DNA of 64,000 bases from Lenzites betulinus (Eukaryota; Basidiomycota; Agaricomycetes; Polyporales; Polyporaceae): contig JABYQU010000060.1 in assembly GCA_022264855.1 (NCBI GenBank), positions 62,001 through 126,000 of the forward strand, in the 5' to 3' direction. Positions 22,169-33,026 of this stretch are shown piece by piece; the stretch's first letter is position 1, and each line of letters starts with the position of its first letter. The position numbers were made by a program, and so were the translations under genes. The notes under the pieces are model-generated. The model searched no databases, was not told the DNA's origin, and worked only from the letters and a program-made list of their open reading frames with translations.

Positions 22169-23658
22169 CTACTTCCCGCTCTCAGCATTCCTTTTCACTA
22201 TGGCCCGCTGCTTCCTGGTACACGTGAAGCTGACATCGACATCCTGCACGGCGGGTACCGTCTCTAGAACCTGTCGCGCGAAGACGTCGCAGTCGAAGGC
22301 ATGGAGCTCCTGCGCACCACAAACTCTCGGACCCTCCGAGGCCTCGAAGGGTTTATGTACACCCGCCGTCGTGTAGTTGGTGTACTCACAGCGCAGCGCG
22401 AACCGAAACGTCTGTATTGGTGAGGACGCTAGCGATTGCAGCAGGTAGTTCTGCGCGTTCCGATCAGACGATTCCTGGTGCGAACATCGTGACGAAGACT
22501 TGCCAGTGAGTCTGGGGTGACTACGATTTTGGTATCGTCTTCATACTCTTCTTGTGCGCGCAGTCGCACGTGGAGATGGAGGGCGTCCGGACCTGTGTCA
22601 CCTAGTGATTTGAATACCAAGGGGAGACCGTTGTCCTCGAAAGCTGCGATGGTAAAAACGGAAAGATGTAGGCGAGACACAGAGGCATCCTGCAGTACGT
22701 CGAGTGCCATTTCGAAAGGATCCCATGTGCATGCAGTCATGTACAAGACTTGAATGGCGCATCGAAACCCTGCCAGATAGAGGTCGGGGACGGTTCCGGT
22801 GACGGTCTCCAGCTTCGTCCAGGTCCCGTAGACATCTTGTTCGTCCTGGTTGGTGAGGCGGTAAGCGTTGATAAACTCGTACTCGAAGTCTATGTTGTCG
22901 AGGGTGAGGCGATTGGCGAAGACGGTAGTCAAGGACAGGTTCCGGACTTCGGGAAACGCATGAATGTAGGGCGCAAGTAGAGGACAATCCGGGCTATTGA
23001 GCACTAACTCCTGCATATGCGGGTACTCGCTCGGGAACTGTGCTCGGTCTAGTGTGACGTCGAATCCATGCACCTCGAGGCTCTCTAGACTCTCGCGGAA
23101 TGGCTGCAAGACAATCACGGGGTGAAGCTCCGATGCCCTATGTATCTGGTCCACGCCGGATTGATACTTGAGCACGAGATACTTGAGATCAGATTTGAGG
23201 TTCGTCAGAAGCGCGAGGGTCAACACGCCGGCGGGTCCGATGAAGAGGGAAGTGAGGGAAGTGAGAGAAGAGAAACTGGAGGCGAGCTTGGTGTGAGTGG
23301 ATAGCACACTCTCTGAGTTGTCTAGTCGGAGGGAGGTTAGACAGCGGAACGTGCGGCCTTCAAGCAGATTGTAAAGATGCTGAGAGACAGGGTTTGGCAC
23401 CGCCGGGCGGGGTAACTCAACGCTAAGGACAAGATCCTGGAGGAAGCGGCAGCGGCTTGTGTCTTCTGCTCTTAGGAAAGCAAGGAACGAGACGCAGTCG
23501 GGGATGTTGACGATGACAACGCGTCTCCGTACCATAATCTTCGCTCCCTCATGGTAGAGGGCATGGCAGGTCTTCATCATCGCAGATAGCGTGGAACGTT
23601 CGGCGAAGAGCGCGACTTGTGACAAGACATCAACTGGGAGAAGTTGTTTTTGCGCCAT
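22169..23658 (-). CDS. F-box-like protein (tandem paralogue 1)
   Basis: Likely F-box/LRR-type protein; substrate unknown. Exon 1 begins at 23658 (MAQKQLLPVDVLSQVALF, F-box-like) and has leucine-rich segments. Read through, the frame stops at 22429, but a second exon 22450-22169 (NYLLQSLASSPIQTFRFALR and onward, 93 residues) is open and matches in position and character the second exon of the paralogue at 25093-26685, so I include it. The acceptor is clear (GCGCAG just before 22450). The donor is not: in-frame candidates are GT at 22524 (gives 471 residues), a GC donor with GCAAGT at about 22507, and GT at 22485. No membrane segment. The similar gene 1.4 kb away on the same strand points to an old tandem duplication. 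Confidence 0.7.
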
Positions 23659-24149
23659 TATTCTGTGGACAATCTATCAGCAGGGTGGCAGTCGCATTAC
23701 AATGATCCAGCTTACCGCGGTCGGGTGCAGGGGGGTAAGAGGAAGTGGGAGAAGGAGAAGGAGAGAGGGACGAGGGAGGTTTGGATTAATATACGCGATC
23801 GAAACAAAGCAGACCTTCCTTTGTGATTGCGCACACCTCACCCGCATATAGACTCGAGTCCTCTTTGGCACGCGATCTCATAAGGCTGTCCGAAGTGGGC
23901 GACTACTAGTAGTACAGCGATCCAGGTTCCAGCTATTGTACTGAGTCTGACATATGTTTTCGCACGCCTCACGCACAGGTCAGGCAGCGATCTGGTCATG
24001 TAGAATGGCTATGCGCAGTCTTATTAACCACAGCAGTTTCTTCAGTCGATGCGGTAGAGTCGCAGCACATTACGTGGACCAGCTAGAGCATGGATCCTAT
24101 CGATGCCGTTCATTAGCTTTTTGCCGCAAAGCACACAATAGATATCCAT
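23659..24149. other. sp​acer upstream of the F-box-like gene
   Basis: A 491-bp stretch containing the promoter of the minus-strand F-box-like gene (a TTAATATA element lies near 23788). No gene recognised; the dispersed repeat starts immediately afterwards. Confidence 0.4.
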
Positions 24150-24482
24150 TAGGCTCGTAAACCAACCTCTAGTTCAGCGGGCGGAAGACAGTCGTTCCTG
24201 CTGAATAGAGGCTGGAACGTCCAGTGACAGGGGGTGGTGGTGACCCCGTGGGAACGTCGGAGTTGGAAGATGCCGTCGGCACGAATGCCTTGCTCTCTTT
24301 CCAATGTTTCCATCTGCATCGGGATGCTCGCGTCGCGCGTTATGTCAGTCCGGGACGCGTTTCTCAGTCTTCAAGACATACATCATGTCCTTCCAACGTC
24401 CAGTAACGCTCGAGGCGATATCAAAAGATAATTCAAGTACTCACGCAGGCCCTGCTCTCAGAACAGAGGCGGTAGCATGTAT
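24150..24482. repeat. dispersed repeat, copy 1 (two modules)
   Basis: Module D (24150-24379) matches 44770-44992 in the same orientation at high identity with small indels, beginning TAGGCTCG and ending TCTTCAAG. Module H (24381-24482) matches 45099-45206, but in the opposite orientation. The two modules are adjacent here and separated by about 105 bp in copy 2. Module H encodes, on the minus strand, the third segment of the broken helicase. The relative inversion shows that the copies have been rearranged since they arose. Confidence 0.85.
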
Positions 24483-24995
24483 ATATTCGAAATCTCATTC
24501 ATAACGTCACGTCGGTCGTACAACGCCTGGCGCAAAGTGTCCTCATTGATTGCGAGCGAAGTAAGGTCGTAGGCGATGAATACACGCGCCTAAGACGCAA
24601 CACTGTCAGAAACTGATATAGTACTTGCCTACTAGTGCGTAGCGTGCTACCTGCTGCTTCGTGAGTATTTTTGAAGGCACAATAACTAGCGCATTAGCCT
24701 GTTCTTCCAGCTCCTGGGTGGCAAGCATTGGGACCACAATGACTATAGTCTTGCCGAGACTTGGGGGAGCGACGAGGAATATCTCTTTGCCATGGATGCG
24801 ACCTAGGCCGTGCTGAACTCGGAATTCGCGGGGCTCTGAGATGCGGCACTCCTCGCGCAGAAGAGACTCAAGCTCCAGGAACGAAAGCGAGGTTGATACA
24901 GGCATGAACGTACTAGCTGGTTGGGACGGCGGTCGTAGTAGGTGATCGTCGAAGTGTCCTGGACTTGAAGTTGTCGCGCCCACAACGTCCGCCAC
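24383..24995 (-). pseudogene. truncated DEAD/DEAH-type helicase remnant
   Basis: N-terminal part of a superfamily 2 helicase of a kind common in Agaricomycete genomes. Segment 1 (24995-24633; best ATG at 24905) contains LLREECRISEPREFRVQHGL and the ATP-binding motif APPSLGKT, then VVPMLATQ and VIVPSKILTKQQ (motif Ia region). Splicing gives segment 2 (24589-24506, FIAYDLTSLAINEDTLRQAL) and segment 3 (24451-24383, GLREYLNYLLISPRALLD), which fit the region before motif II. A stop at 24383-24385 follows, and no DEXH box, motif VI or C-terminal RecA lobe is found. The end of the frame coincides with the junction of the dispersed repeat, suggesting truncation by rearrangement. It is probably non-functional. 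Confidence 0.7.
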
Positions 24996-25092
24996 CGTGC
25001 CGGGCTCACGTGAACTCGGCCATGTCAGAATATTCGTGTTCCGACGTTCCCACGGGGGTCACCCGCACCCCCCTCTCATTGGAGATTCTAGA

Positions 25093-26685
25093 CTAGATAT
25101 CCATACCTTCTGGAGCATTCCCATCCCCATCCTCATCCCCATTCTCATCCGCATCCATATACACGTCCTCATCTCCCTCGTCCTCGTCTTCGCTCTCATT
25201 GTCATAGAAATTGTCAGGATCCGGTATAGTCAACACCGCGCCGTTCGAGCTGGCCACCACCTTGTCCTTGCGAGAGCGGAGGCCGCGGATTGAGAATACG
25301 ACCAGCTGCATTGTTGGTATCTGTGCGAGGAGTCTGGTGGCGAGATCCTCTAAGTCTACGCTTAGCAAGTACTGCTCTACCTCGGACGGTGGGAGCTTCG
25401 TCCAGACGCCGTCCCGCAGTTCGTTCCTGGTTTCCCCAAGCCCGAAGCAGGTGAAGACGAGCTCGAACTCTCTGAGCGGAAGCGGCTGCAAGGACGAGAT
25501 TAGGTCCGCCTACGCGTATCTGGTCAGCATATCTGTTATGCATCGTGATTGTATGTCGCGACGCACCATAGCAAAGACCAGGTCCATATCTTTATTGTCG
25601 TAGTCGATTTGGATATTGAGCTTCAGCGCTTCAAGCTTCGCCGCGCCGGTACCTCTGAGGACAGCCGAGAGGCCGGAAGTGCTGTCGAATGCCCCGGCGC
25701 GCGCATTCAACGAGAGGTCGAACGGGCGGGCCTCCTCGACGATGGCGCCCAGCATCTCAAACGTCTCCTGCCCCATGAACAGAACGAGGTGGCGGACTTC
25801 ACATATCAGGCCACTGATGTAGACGTCGGCCACCCTTCCGTAGACGTAGTCCAGAGCCCTCCATGAACCGAACTTAAGCTGTTCCGACCGGTTTTCCTGT
25901 CGATGGGGGTTTAACACGACCACGTTACCGGTGTCCTCCGCGTTTAACGTGGTTTCGAAATGGACCTTTTGGAGGTTGGGGAGCGCGTGAACATAAGGGG
26001 TAATTAGGGGATAGTGACACCAAGCGAGCTCGAATTCGACCACGTTGGGGAAAGGTGGCGGATAGAGTGACCGAGGGATATACTTATCCATAAAGTGAAC
26101 GTCAAGGTTCCGTAAAGTGTCGCGGGAGGACTGGAGGATAGTAAGGGGGTGGGTTTCTTGCACTGGCGCCGCATCGACGGCTTCATCGACACTGTATTTG
26201 AGCATGGCGTGGGTTAGACGACCCCCGAGCCCATTAACCAGGTCGCAAGCTTTCAATCCGCACGAGTCCAAAGTGATTTTGCGGACGTTAGGGAGCGTCT
26301 TGAGAGCAACCAAGAGGGAAGGATATTTGACAAGCGTCTTCTCGCAACTGTCGATATGGAGGGCGGCGAGGCGGTCGAAGGATGAGGTCTGAAAGAGCCC
26401 GCTAAGGAGTTCGGCAGAGTGTTCGTTCATGTGGACGCCATCGTCGTACTCGTCGAAGCATATGAAGAGTTCGGTGACGTAGCGAGAGCGTCTTCCGTCC
26501 TCTGCGCCTACGAATCGAACGAACCGGGCGACTCTCTGATCGGTATCCAGCCTGACACTACGTTGCAAAAGCGCCCTGGGACCTTCGTGGTAGAAGAACC
26601 GGCTCGCAAGCATCATCGAGGGGATGGTCTCCGGCGACGCGAACGCGATGATCGTGGCCAGGATATCTGCATTGAGGATCGTCAT
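25093..26685 (-). CDS. F-box-like protein (tandem paralogue 2)
   Basis: Two exons (26685-25567 and 25509-25093, 57-nt intron) give 511 residues. The N-terminus MTILNADILATIIAFASPET and SRFFYHEGPRALLQRSV align with the gene at 22169-23658 (DVLSQVALFAE, CHALYHEGAKIMVRRRV), as do later segments (TILQSSRDTLRNLDVHF against VLQPFRESLESLEVHGF). The region looks like irregular leucine-rich repeats. The splice joins DLVFAM to ADLISSLQPLPLREFELVF. The C-terminus is very acidic (ESEDEDEGDEDVYMDADENG), which the paralogue lacks. It probably serves as an SCF substrate receptor, by analogy only. It starts 27 bp or less from the next spacer and is on the same strand as its paralogue. Confidence 0.8.
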
Positions 26686-27204
26686 TGGTCCGTAGGCTGA
26701 ATGTATACGTCAGTATAGAAATAAAGTTGAGTGATGTGTGGCGTACCAGACGTGGAGGTATAAAGGGAGGAGAAGGGTTAGGTGGTGAGGCCTTGAGGTT
26801 TGAGGTTTGGGGTGATGGGCGTTGCTATCCAAGTGCTGGTGAGACGCCATGGCACGCGTGCACCATTATTAAGGGATGAGAGAAGTAGTGAAAGTTGCCA
26901 CCTAAGGTGTTGAGTATCACCATGTCCTTCCGCCACGAGAGCGCGTCAGTGAGCGCTGCTTCTCTCTTGTTGGCGCGCTTTTAGACGCTCAAAAGTACAT
27001 GACCAAGAACGGCTATTTTATTGCCCGTTCCGAGTTATGGTGATCAAGTACTGTGTCTTCAGGTTGATCGGTGCGCTGCTCTGTGAGCCATACTATATGG
27101 ATATGTATCGAGGGTATCTTCGACAGTATGCATAACGTCGATATACAGTACAACGATCGGGGTGATCGGGCCCATTGGCACTTATAGGTCTTCGAATCCT
27201 AATA
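26686..27204. other. spacer between F-box-like gene and TTC1
   Basis: A 519-bp spacer between two minus-strand genes, holding the F-box-like promoter and the TTC1 3' UTR. No coding or RNA feature recognised. Confidence 0.4.
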
Positions 27205-28323
27205 TCATTGTACGAAGTTCATTGAATAGCCTCCCTGTCCATTGGGAGTAAACTGGAAGTTATCGGTCGACAAACCAAAGTTTCCTACAGGACTAATGGG
27301 CACACGGGTGCAGCTTTACGGTCATAAAACGCACCTAGAATGCTATTTCCAAGGCCTTTCAGTTTGTCGAGCATCTCCGCCGTTTCCTGCTTCTGAGCTG
27401 CCTCGATTCGGGGCGGTAGAGCAGCCAGGGAACGACGGATGTTGACAAGGTCCGAGGAGGATGGCGGGAGAAGCTCGAGTAGCTGCTTGTAATCTAGTAG
27501 AACGAGATTCTGCCTGCTGCGTCAAAATAGACGATGGCGTTAATGACACTGACCTTCTTGCACACTTGTGAGAGATGTCCATGTGGCGATTTTCTCATTC
27601 GCAGCTACTCGTCGTTGCAATGCCTTGATGTAGCTAGGGTCGTCCGCTAGTGCTGCATGCAGCCGTGGCGCTCTTCAGAAGGAGCGACGTCGATTCTGAG
27701 TCTGAGCCTTACCCGAAGTGCACGCCGCCACAACTTCTTTGTAGTCTTCCTATGGCAGAATGAGCATGTTTTACCGGATATCGTAAGTTCACAATATATT
27801 ACCAGTTTCATGAAACAAGCACCGATATTTGCATTCAGTGTCGCTCTGGCTTTAGCAAGCTCTGCGTCTACTTCTGGAGCCATGACCTCGTGAATTTCTT
27901 CCGTTTCCGAGTCCGCTGGGGCCAGTGAGGGTCGCTCATCCGTGTCTTCATCTTCCGCACCACTACCAGATTCGTTTACCTCTCGTGCCTTCCCCTTGAT
28001 TCCCTTCTCATCTCGCGTTGTTTCGCGCCGTCTAGGAAGGTGACCCAAGGCAACCCTATAGGAAGCGAGTGCTTCATCCCATCTCTTGGCACGGAAGTGC
28101 TCGTTCCCTTCTTGCTTAAGCTCATCCGCATCGCTTAGACATTTCTGGGGGAACATGAGGGTCATGTGCACTGTTCACGGAGATGAGAACGAACTCGGAT
28201 ATCCTTTTGAACGCCTACCGCGCTCTCGCCAGTCGTAGTGTCCTCGGACGTTGCGGCGGTGAATGTCGATGATGGTGTCGCGCTTACACCGGTTTCCAGC
28301 GGTTTACTGGTATCCTCAGGCAT
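27205..28323 (-). CDS. TTC1: tetratricopeptide repeat protein 1 (TTC1) homologue
   Basis: TPR cochaperone-like protein of the TTC1 family. Six exons (28323-28219, 28144-27803, 27749-27713, 27652-27554, 27493-27335, 27284-27205) give 273 residues. The TPR region starts at DADELKQEGNEHFRAKRWDE and continues after a charged insert (about 50 residues) with ATLNANIGACFMKL, EDYKEVVAACT, ALADDPSYIKALQRRVAANE and the family tail LPPRIEAAQKQETAEMLDKL, KGLGNSILGNFGLSTDNFQF. Each of five splices is confirmed by restoration of this conserved order. The start is the least certain part: 28323 is the nearest ATG, but the frame is open further up to 28545, where the sequence does not look protein-like; the first donor (GTAGGC) is also weak. 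Confidence 0.88.
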
Positions 28324-30075
28324 TGTTTCAAGGTGTGCCTGGGCAATTGGGGCGGGGCTCGTGAGCGTATGGAGGAGAACCCTAGTAGTGGCTGACCGCC
28401 TAACGCCTGCGGGCGCCACTGCTATAGATCTCACTTGGATCTCACCCCAAAGTACTTCGACCACCCTAGTATCGACTACCCTAGTATTAGAAAAGGCGTC
28501 GGACAGCTCTAGACGGGGAGTCACGTTCATTGTGTTCGAACTCATAGGGCAAGTATCTGGAGTAATCCACAGACAGTGTATTAGAAGCGGTACAATGGTA
28601 CTTCGACCGAGCGTCCGCTGTAACCACTTCGGAATGAGACAGTCACTGCGTGAAGCGGAAAAATCGAAACCTTTGGCGACGCAGCGTATGTGACGTCAAG
28701 CAGATATCGCAGGATGTAGCACACGTAGACTCACTGTAGTACTCGAGGATACCAGTCGTCGAGCGGATCGATGGGGCCCTCGCATATGCGTAATCGGTTA
28801 AGCGGCGTACGTGGGCGTATCTCGCATCGTGCGTGTCGACCGCGCCGTCTTTCCCACCTCGCGCACGGCTTTGGATACGTACGGGATTCCTCACATCGCG
28901 CCCGTGTTCTACGTCTGCGTCTCGTCATCGCTCACGTCGCATGCTCCTTCTACCTGATGTCTGCACGAGGTTCCGGGGTCTTCTCCTCTGGCCCTAGATT
29001 TATTGAACGACGTGGCCTTCAAGCGTCTTGGCTCACTTCCATCATCATCATCCTCGCCCGCCCACTGGTTACAGCTGAGTCATCGTCTGTCTCCCGCCCG
29101 TCTTCCTCCTCTATGTCGCTGACAGTACTACAGCTAGTACATATAAGGCCTGAGGTATGTGTGATTGTGCCCTCTTTGCACGCTCTATAGTCTGATTCAG
29201 CTGTCTCTATGACCGACTTCGCAGTACCCTTGAACCCACAGCCTGGCAACAGAATAACGACTTGGAATGACATGCTGAGATCCCCTGGTTGGGGTAGGTC
29301 GTCTCCGTCTGTTCACAGAAGCCCTCGAGCATCGCATTGACTATTTCATGGCAGATACTATCCGAGTCTTGCAAGAGTGAGTCATATAACTTGAAGTGCT
29401 CGCTCTGTATTATGCTGACAATTAAGTATTGCAGGCCCTTCGCCTGTGACAGGCCGGTTTCATACTGTGGCAAGTCTGTAAGGACTGGGACTCAATGATT
29501 TCTGCTTCTGTAGCATTGTAGTGTCATGTAATGTGCTCTCATATGGATCATTGTTCTCTCATGTTGAGTGCTCGGTGCGCGTACATTAATTGGGTTTCTC
29601 CCGTGTCAGAAATAGAAATATGCATTAATTATAATATATTGCACATTTTTCCAAATACCCAAATATTCTGCGCGTGCGCGACTCTTGCGATGCGAGGTCG
29701 CGCACGTATCCACACCTGGCTAGCCCCCATCTCAGACTTCGTCGATTGTCCTCGTGAATGCAGCGACGTTCCGGCATATCCAAGGGATCCGATGCCAGAT
29801 ATCCACCGCGCGCTACGCTTTGTGCATCCGCCGTACGCTAACCATATCCACAGAGATCGATTTTGCATTAAACGCAGTGAGTATGTACAGCAAAGTATCA
29901 GTACGATATGAGGGCCACGACGACGCTATGTAATAGCTAACTACCAAGTGCCAATTAGACGACAGTACATAATATGGAAGTAAGGTATCTACATGGTAAG
30001 CAAGAAAGCATTCAGAACGAAACAGCATAAGACAGAGCAAGATATTCAGCAATCCGGGGAGAGACAGCGCGATCA
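28324..30075. other. 1.75 kb spacer, partly AT-rich
   Basis: Between TTC1 and the DUF6697 gene, both minus strand. The part near 29560-30075 is markedly more AT-rich than the rest of the window. One possible coding fragment (29207-29473, listed separately) is the only protein-like sequence. No RNA gene found. Confidence 0.4.
29207..29473 (-). CDS. possible coding fragment, not recognised
   Basis: An 88-codon frame whose first 60 residues look protein-like (GLQYLIVSIIQSEHFKLYDS, DSICHEIVNAMLEGFCEQTE), with no strong low-complexity bias. I do not recognise the family. No ATG-led, spliced gene could be built around it, and a second frame on the same strand follows directly (29273-29019) with an acidic C-terminus. 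It may be an exon of an undetected gene, a relic, or chance. Confidence 0.22.
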   Translation of the reverse strand: MPQYETGLSQAKGLQYLIVSIIQSEHFKLYDSLLQDSDSICHEIVNAMLEGFCEQTETTYPNQGISACHSKSLFCCQAVGSRVLRSRS

Positions 30076-33026
30076 TCAGTCCGCGTACATGTCGTCGTCT
30101 TCCGAGCCTGCAGATGAGTCCGAGTCACCGAAGTCGTCTCCTTCGAGCTGAGGTGTAGGGTCTGTGGATTTGCCCCCTGGAATGCGTAGTTTGAGCGAAA
30201 CCGTTTGGCGGCGGCTCTGGGATCTTGTGGACCTGGCTGGCAGAGCGGCCGAGGACGTGGTCACAACGCTGGCTAACGGGATGGATGGCGAACGGTCGTC
30301 GGCGGAGACCTTGGCAGCGTCGGATAAGGGAGCCACACTGCCAGATGGTGTTTGGGTGGCCGGTGGTGTAGGGAGAGCAGGCAGGGGGGCGGACCCTGAC
30401 ACCGATTTGCGCGGCTTCGCTACTAGAGCAAGATTCACTTCATCTTCACTTTCATCCCCCTTTCCCGCGTCCACCATGGTGGTGATGCGTCGTCGCTTTG
30501 AGGGCCCTGGACCGCCGGCAGCAGGGGGAGGCATCGGACGCGGTTTGTTCTCAAAGAACTGGTCGTTCGCGCGCACAAGCTCCTGATAGAACGCGGTGTC
30601 GAACCCCACGCAACGCAGGCGCACGCATGGAGCGCGGAGCTCGCCTGAGTTGTACATGCCGAGCACCTGCTTCCCTGATCTAAGGAGCCCGGACTTCTCC
30701 TTGTTCACTGTCGTCTCCGAGTACGTCTGCTGAACCTGAGCGGCGCGACGAGCGTGGGTGGTCACCTCCTTGACAGATGACGGCGGAAGCATGGTACGCA
30801 CCTTGAGTGGTAGCGTCGCCCACTCTTCTTTGGTAAGAGGGTCGACCCGTTGGACGTGGTACCAGCCGCAGTACAGAAAATGTTTTCCAGCACCGACAAA
30901 GACGTGCCTGTAGTCGCCTCCTTCGTTGAAGAGCTTGCGGTCCCTGCCTAGGCCTACTTGCATGTATCCGTGCTTGCCAGGCCCAGCAGGACACCACGCG
31001 TTGTGGTCCATGTTGGGGCACAGATAGTCTTGAATGTCGTGTTTGCGCGCGAGATCGGTCGCGCTCTCTGTACATCTGGCCAAAGGTAGTATGTTAGCAG
31101 CGCAGTACGTGCACATCATATGCGGCTTTACCTAACGACTAGGCCTTGAACGGAACCTCCCAAGATGTTGCTCAGCGACTGTCGACTGAATATAGCCGGA
31201 GCATCCTGCCCTGTGCCAAGATCCACGGCAACCTCTGGGAACGTGGCCAACTCCTGAACGCGGCTGGAGGGCATGGGCGAGCCATGCGAGGAAAGATCGA
31301 TTGTACAGCCCCCTCCTTGAGTGGTCCGAGGAGTAGCAGACTTTTTATGTCCAGGGAATGATCGTTTTCTCGACGATGGAGGCGGAGATGCCGGAACCTT
31401 CACAGGCAAGGGTTTTGCCGCTTGCTGGGACGCAACCTCACGTAGCTGAGATATCTGTGAATGTGATGAGCATGTAGTAATGGTACATGCACTAATGCGC
31501 ACCTCAGCGTCCTTCTGACGCAGTAAGATCTCCAGTTCCTCTATCTTCTTCACAGAACTGCTCAACTAAAACGTAGCGCATGAGCATTGGGACGATTATT
31601 TATTTCATGTAACGGATACGCACCAAACCATCAGCAATATCCTTGTCTCGTGCGGCGATTTGCCGGACCTCTTCCATCTCCGTAGCTTGCCGCGTTAGAA
31701 CGTCGTCCAGTGTAGCCTTCCAAGTGTCGCATTGTATAATCGTGGCTGATAGCTGTTCGTGCATCGTGGGTCGACCATTTCGAGACATTTGTGGGTGAAT
31801 ATGACCTACCTGGTTGTCGGCGGTCAGGAGTTCGGCCTTCGCTGCATCTACCGACGCCTTCAACTGTGACATCCTCTCCTCAGCCTGCGAAGTCATCTCA
31901 TCGACGCGCGTCTTCAAGGCTTCCTCGAGACGGGAGACCTGCGCAAGAAGCAATACGTGAGCACGCCAGGATAGAACAAGTGACAGAGAAAGGGCGGACT
32001 TCAGCGATCATATGCTCGTGCTCCTTCGCGCGCGCAAGGGCGAATGTCTCCGAGGCCTCTTGAACCTTTGCCAGTTCAGCGGTCAGCCGGTCGCGGTCTT
32101 GCACGAGGTTCTCTTTTTCCTCGCTTAGGGCCTTGTTTTGTGCGACAGCAAGAGCGATCGCATCGCATTGCTCCTCACACGTCTTGACGAGAGTCGCATG
32201 CTCATCTTTGAGCTTGGCTAATTCAAGATCGCGGTCGTGGGCCTGCCAAAACACATGTGAGCTGAGGTTAACCGGGAATATCCAAAGCCCCACCTTAGAA
32301 TCGTAGCCGAGATGCTCTGTACTCAAATGTCCCATCTCCTCCTCGAGTTTGGTAATGCGAGCCTGGGCAGCGTCGGCGGACTCTTTCGCGCTTGCTTGGA
32401 GCCTGTCGTAGTCCTGCTCTACTGCGGCCAAGGATGCTTCTAGTGCTGCCACTTTGGAAAGGGCTTCAGCTTTCTCCGTGGTTGCTACTTCAAATTGTGC
32501 CTTCAACTCTGAATGAGCTTGCTCCGCTGCGAGTCTCTGGAGCGAACGGACCCAGTCAGTATATTTGGCCAAAGGAACGAGGGCGGTATACGCACCAATT
32601 CTTGGAGGGCGCCCACCCATTTCTTCTGGCATATCTGGGAGGTTAGGACACAATGAAAGGAGGCGACCAAGCGTTCCACGGAATTCGGGCGTGCCATGAA
32701 TAGCTACACCATGTAATCAGCATATACGCTGAGGCTGGTAATTAAATGTTGTGTCTGACCAGGTTGGATTGAATCTTCTGCCGTACGGCCACCGCGACGT
32801 TGTCGACGATAACGTCTCGCAGATTCGTGACCACAGCCATAACAAACGTATCACTCAAGGTCACGAGCTATATCAACCAGCGAATCAGTACCACACAATC
32901 GCACTCGCACCCACATCGTCGGCTTACCCCGGTATGACAAGTTTTGTTCATGTCTTGGAGCTGCACACTGTCCTCGATTGCGGCTTGTAGGCTTTTTCCC
33001 TGTTGGCTCAGGAAGTCCGGCTTCAT
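30076..33026 (-). CDS. long coiled-coil protein with DUF6697-type domain
   Basis: Ten exons (33026-32928, 32867-32760, 32703-32596, 32536-32294, 32242-32000, 31938-31810, 31752-31624, 31565-31503, 31454-31132, 31075-30076) give 814 residues; nine introns of 48-62 nt all fall in frame. Residues about 95-400 are an almost continuous coiled coil (for example RLAAEQAHSELKAQFEVATT and KALSEEKENLVQDRDRLTAE). After a Pro/Ser linker, residues about 485-650 contain DYLCPNMDHNAWCPAGPGKH, HFLYCGWYHVQRVDPLTKEE and WATLPLKVRTMLP, which I recognise as the DUF6697 type widespread in Agaricomycetes. The rest is disordered and acidic with a basic patch (PSKRRRITTM). Function unknown. Exon 3 contains a CTAAC-CCCAG intron-like end, so a further 45-nt intron there is possible. 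Confidence 0.82.

Noticed and set aside
22429..22449. Stop at 22429 as the true end of the F-box-like gene
   Set aside because: The paralogue continues into a second exon and a matching open frame with a good acceptor follows directly.
24234..24431. Plus-strand frame in the repeat (MSVRDAFLSLQ) as a small gene
   Set aside because: The matching frame in copy 2 is disrupted by indels and diverges after the module junction, and the helicase reading on the other strand explains part of it.
32596..32703. Alternative reading of the third exon of the DUF6697 gene (HGTPEFRGTL frame)
   Set aside because: It cannot be joined in frame to the following coiled-coil exon; the chosen frame joins on both sides, though an extra 45-nt intron is not excluded.
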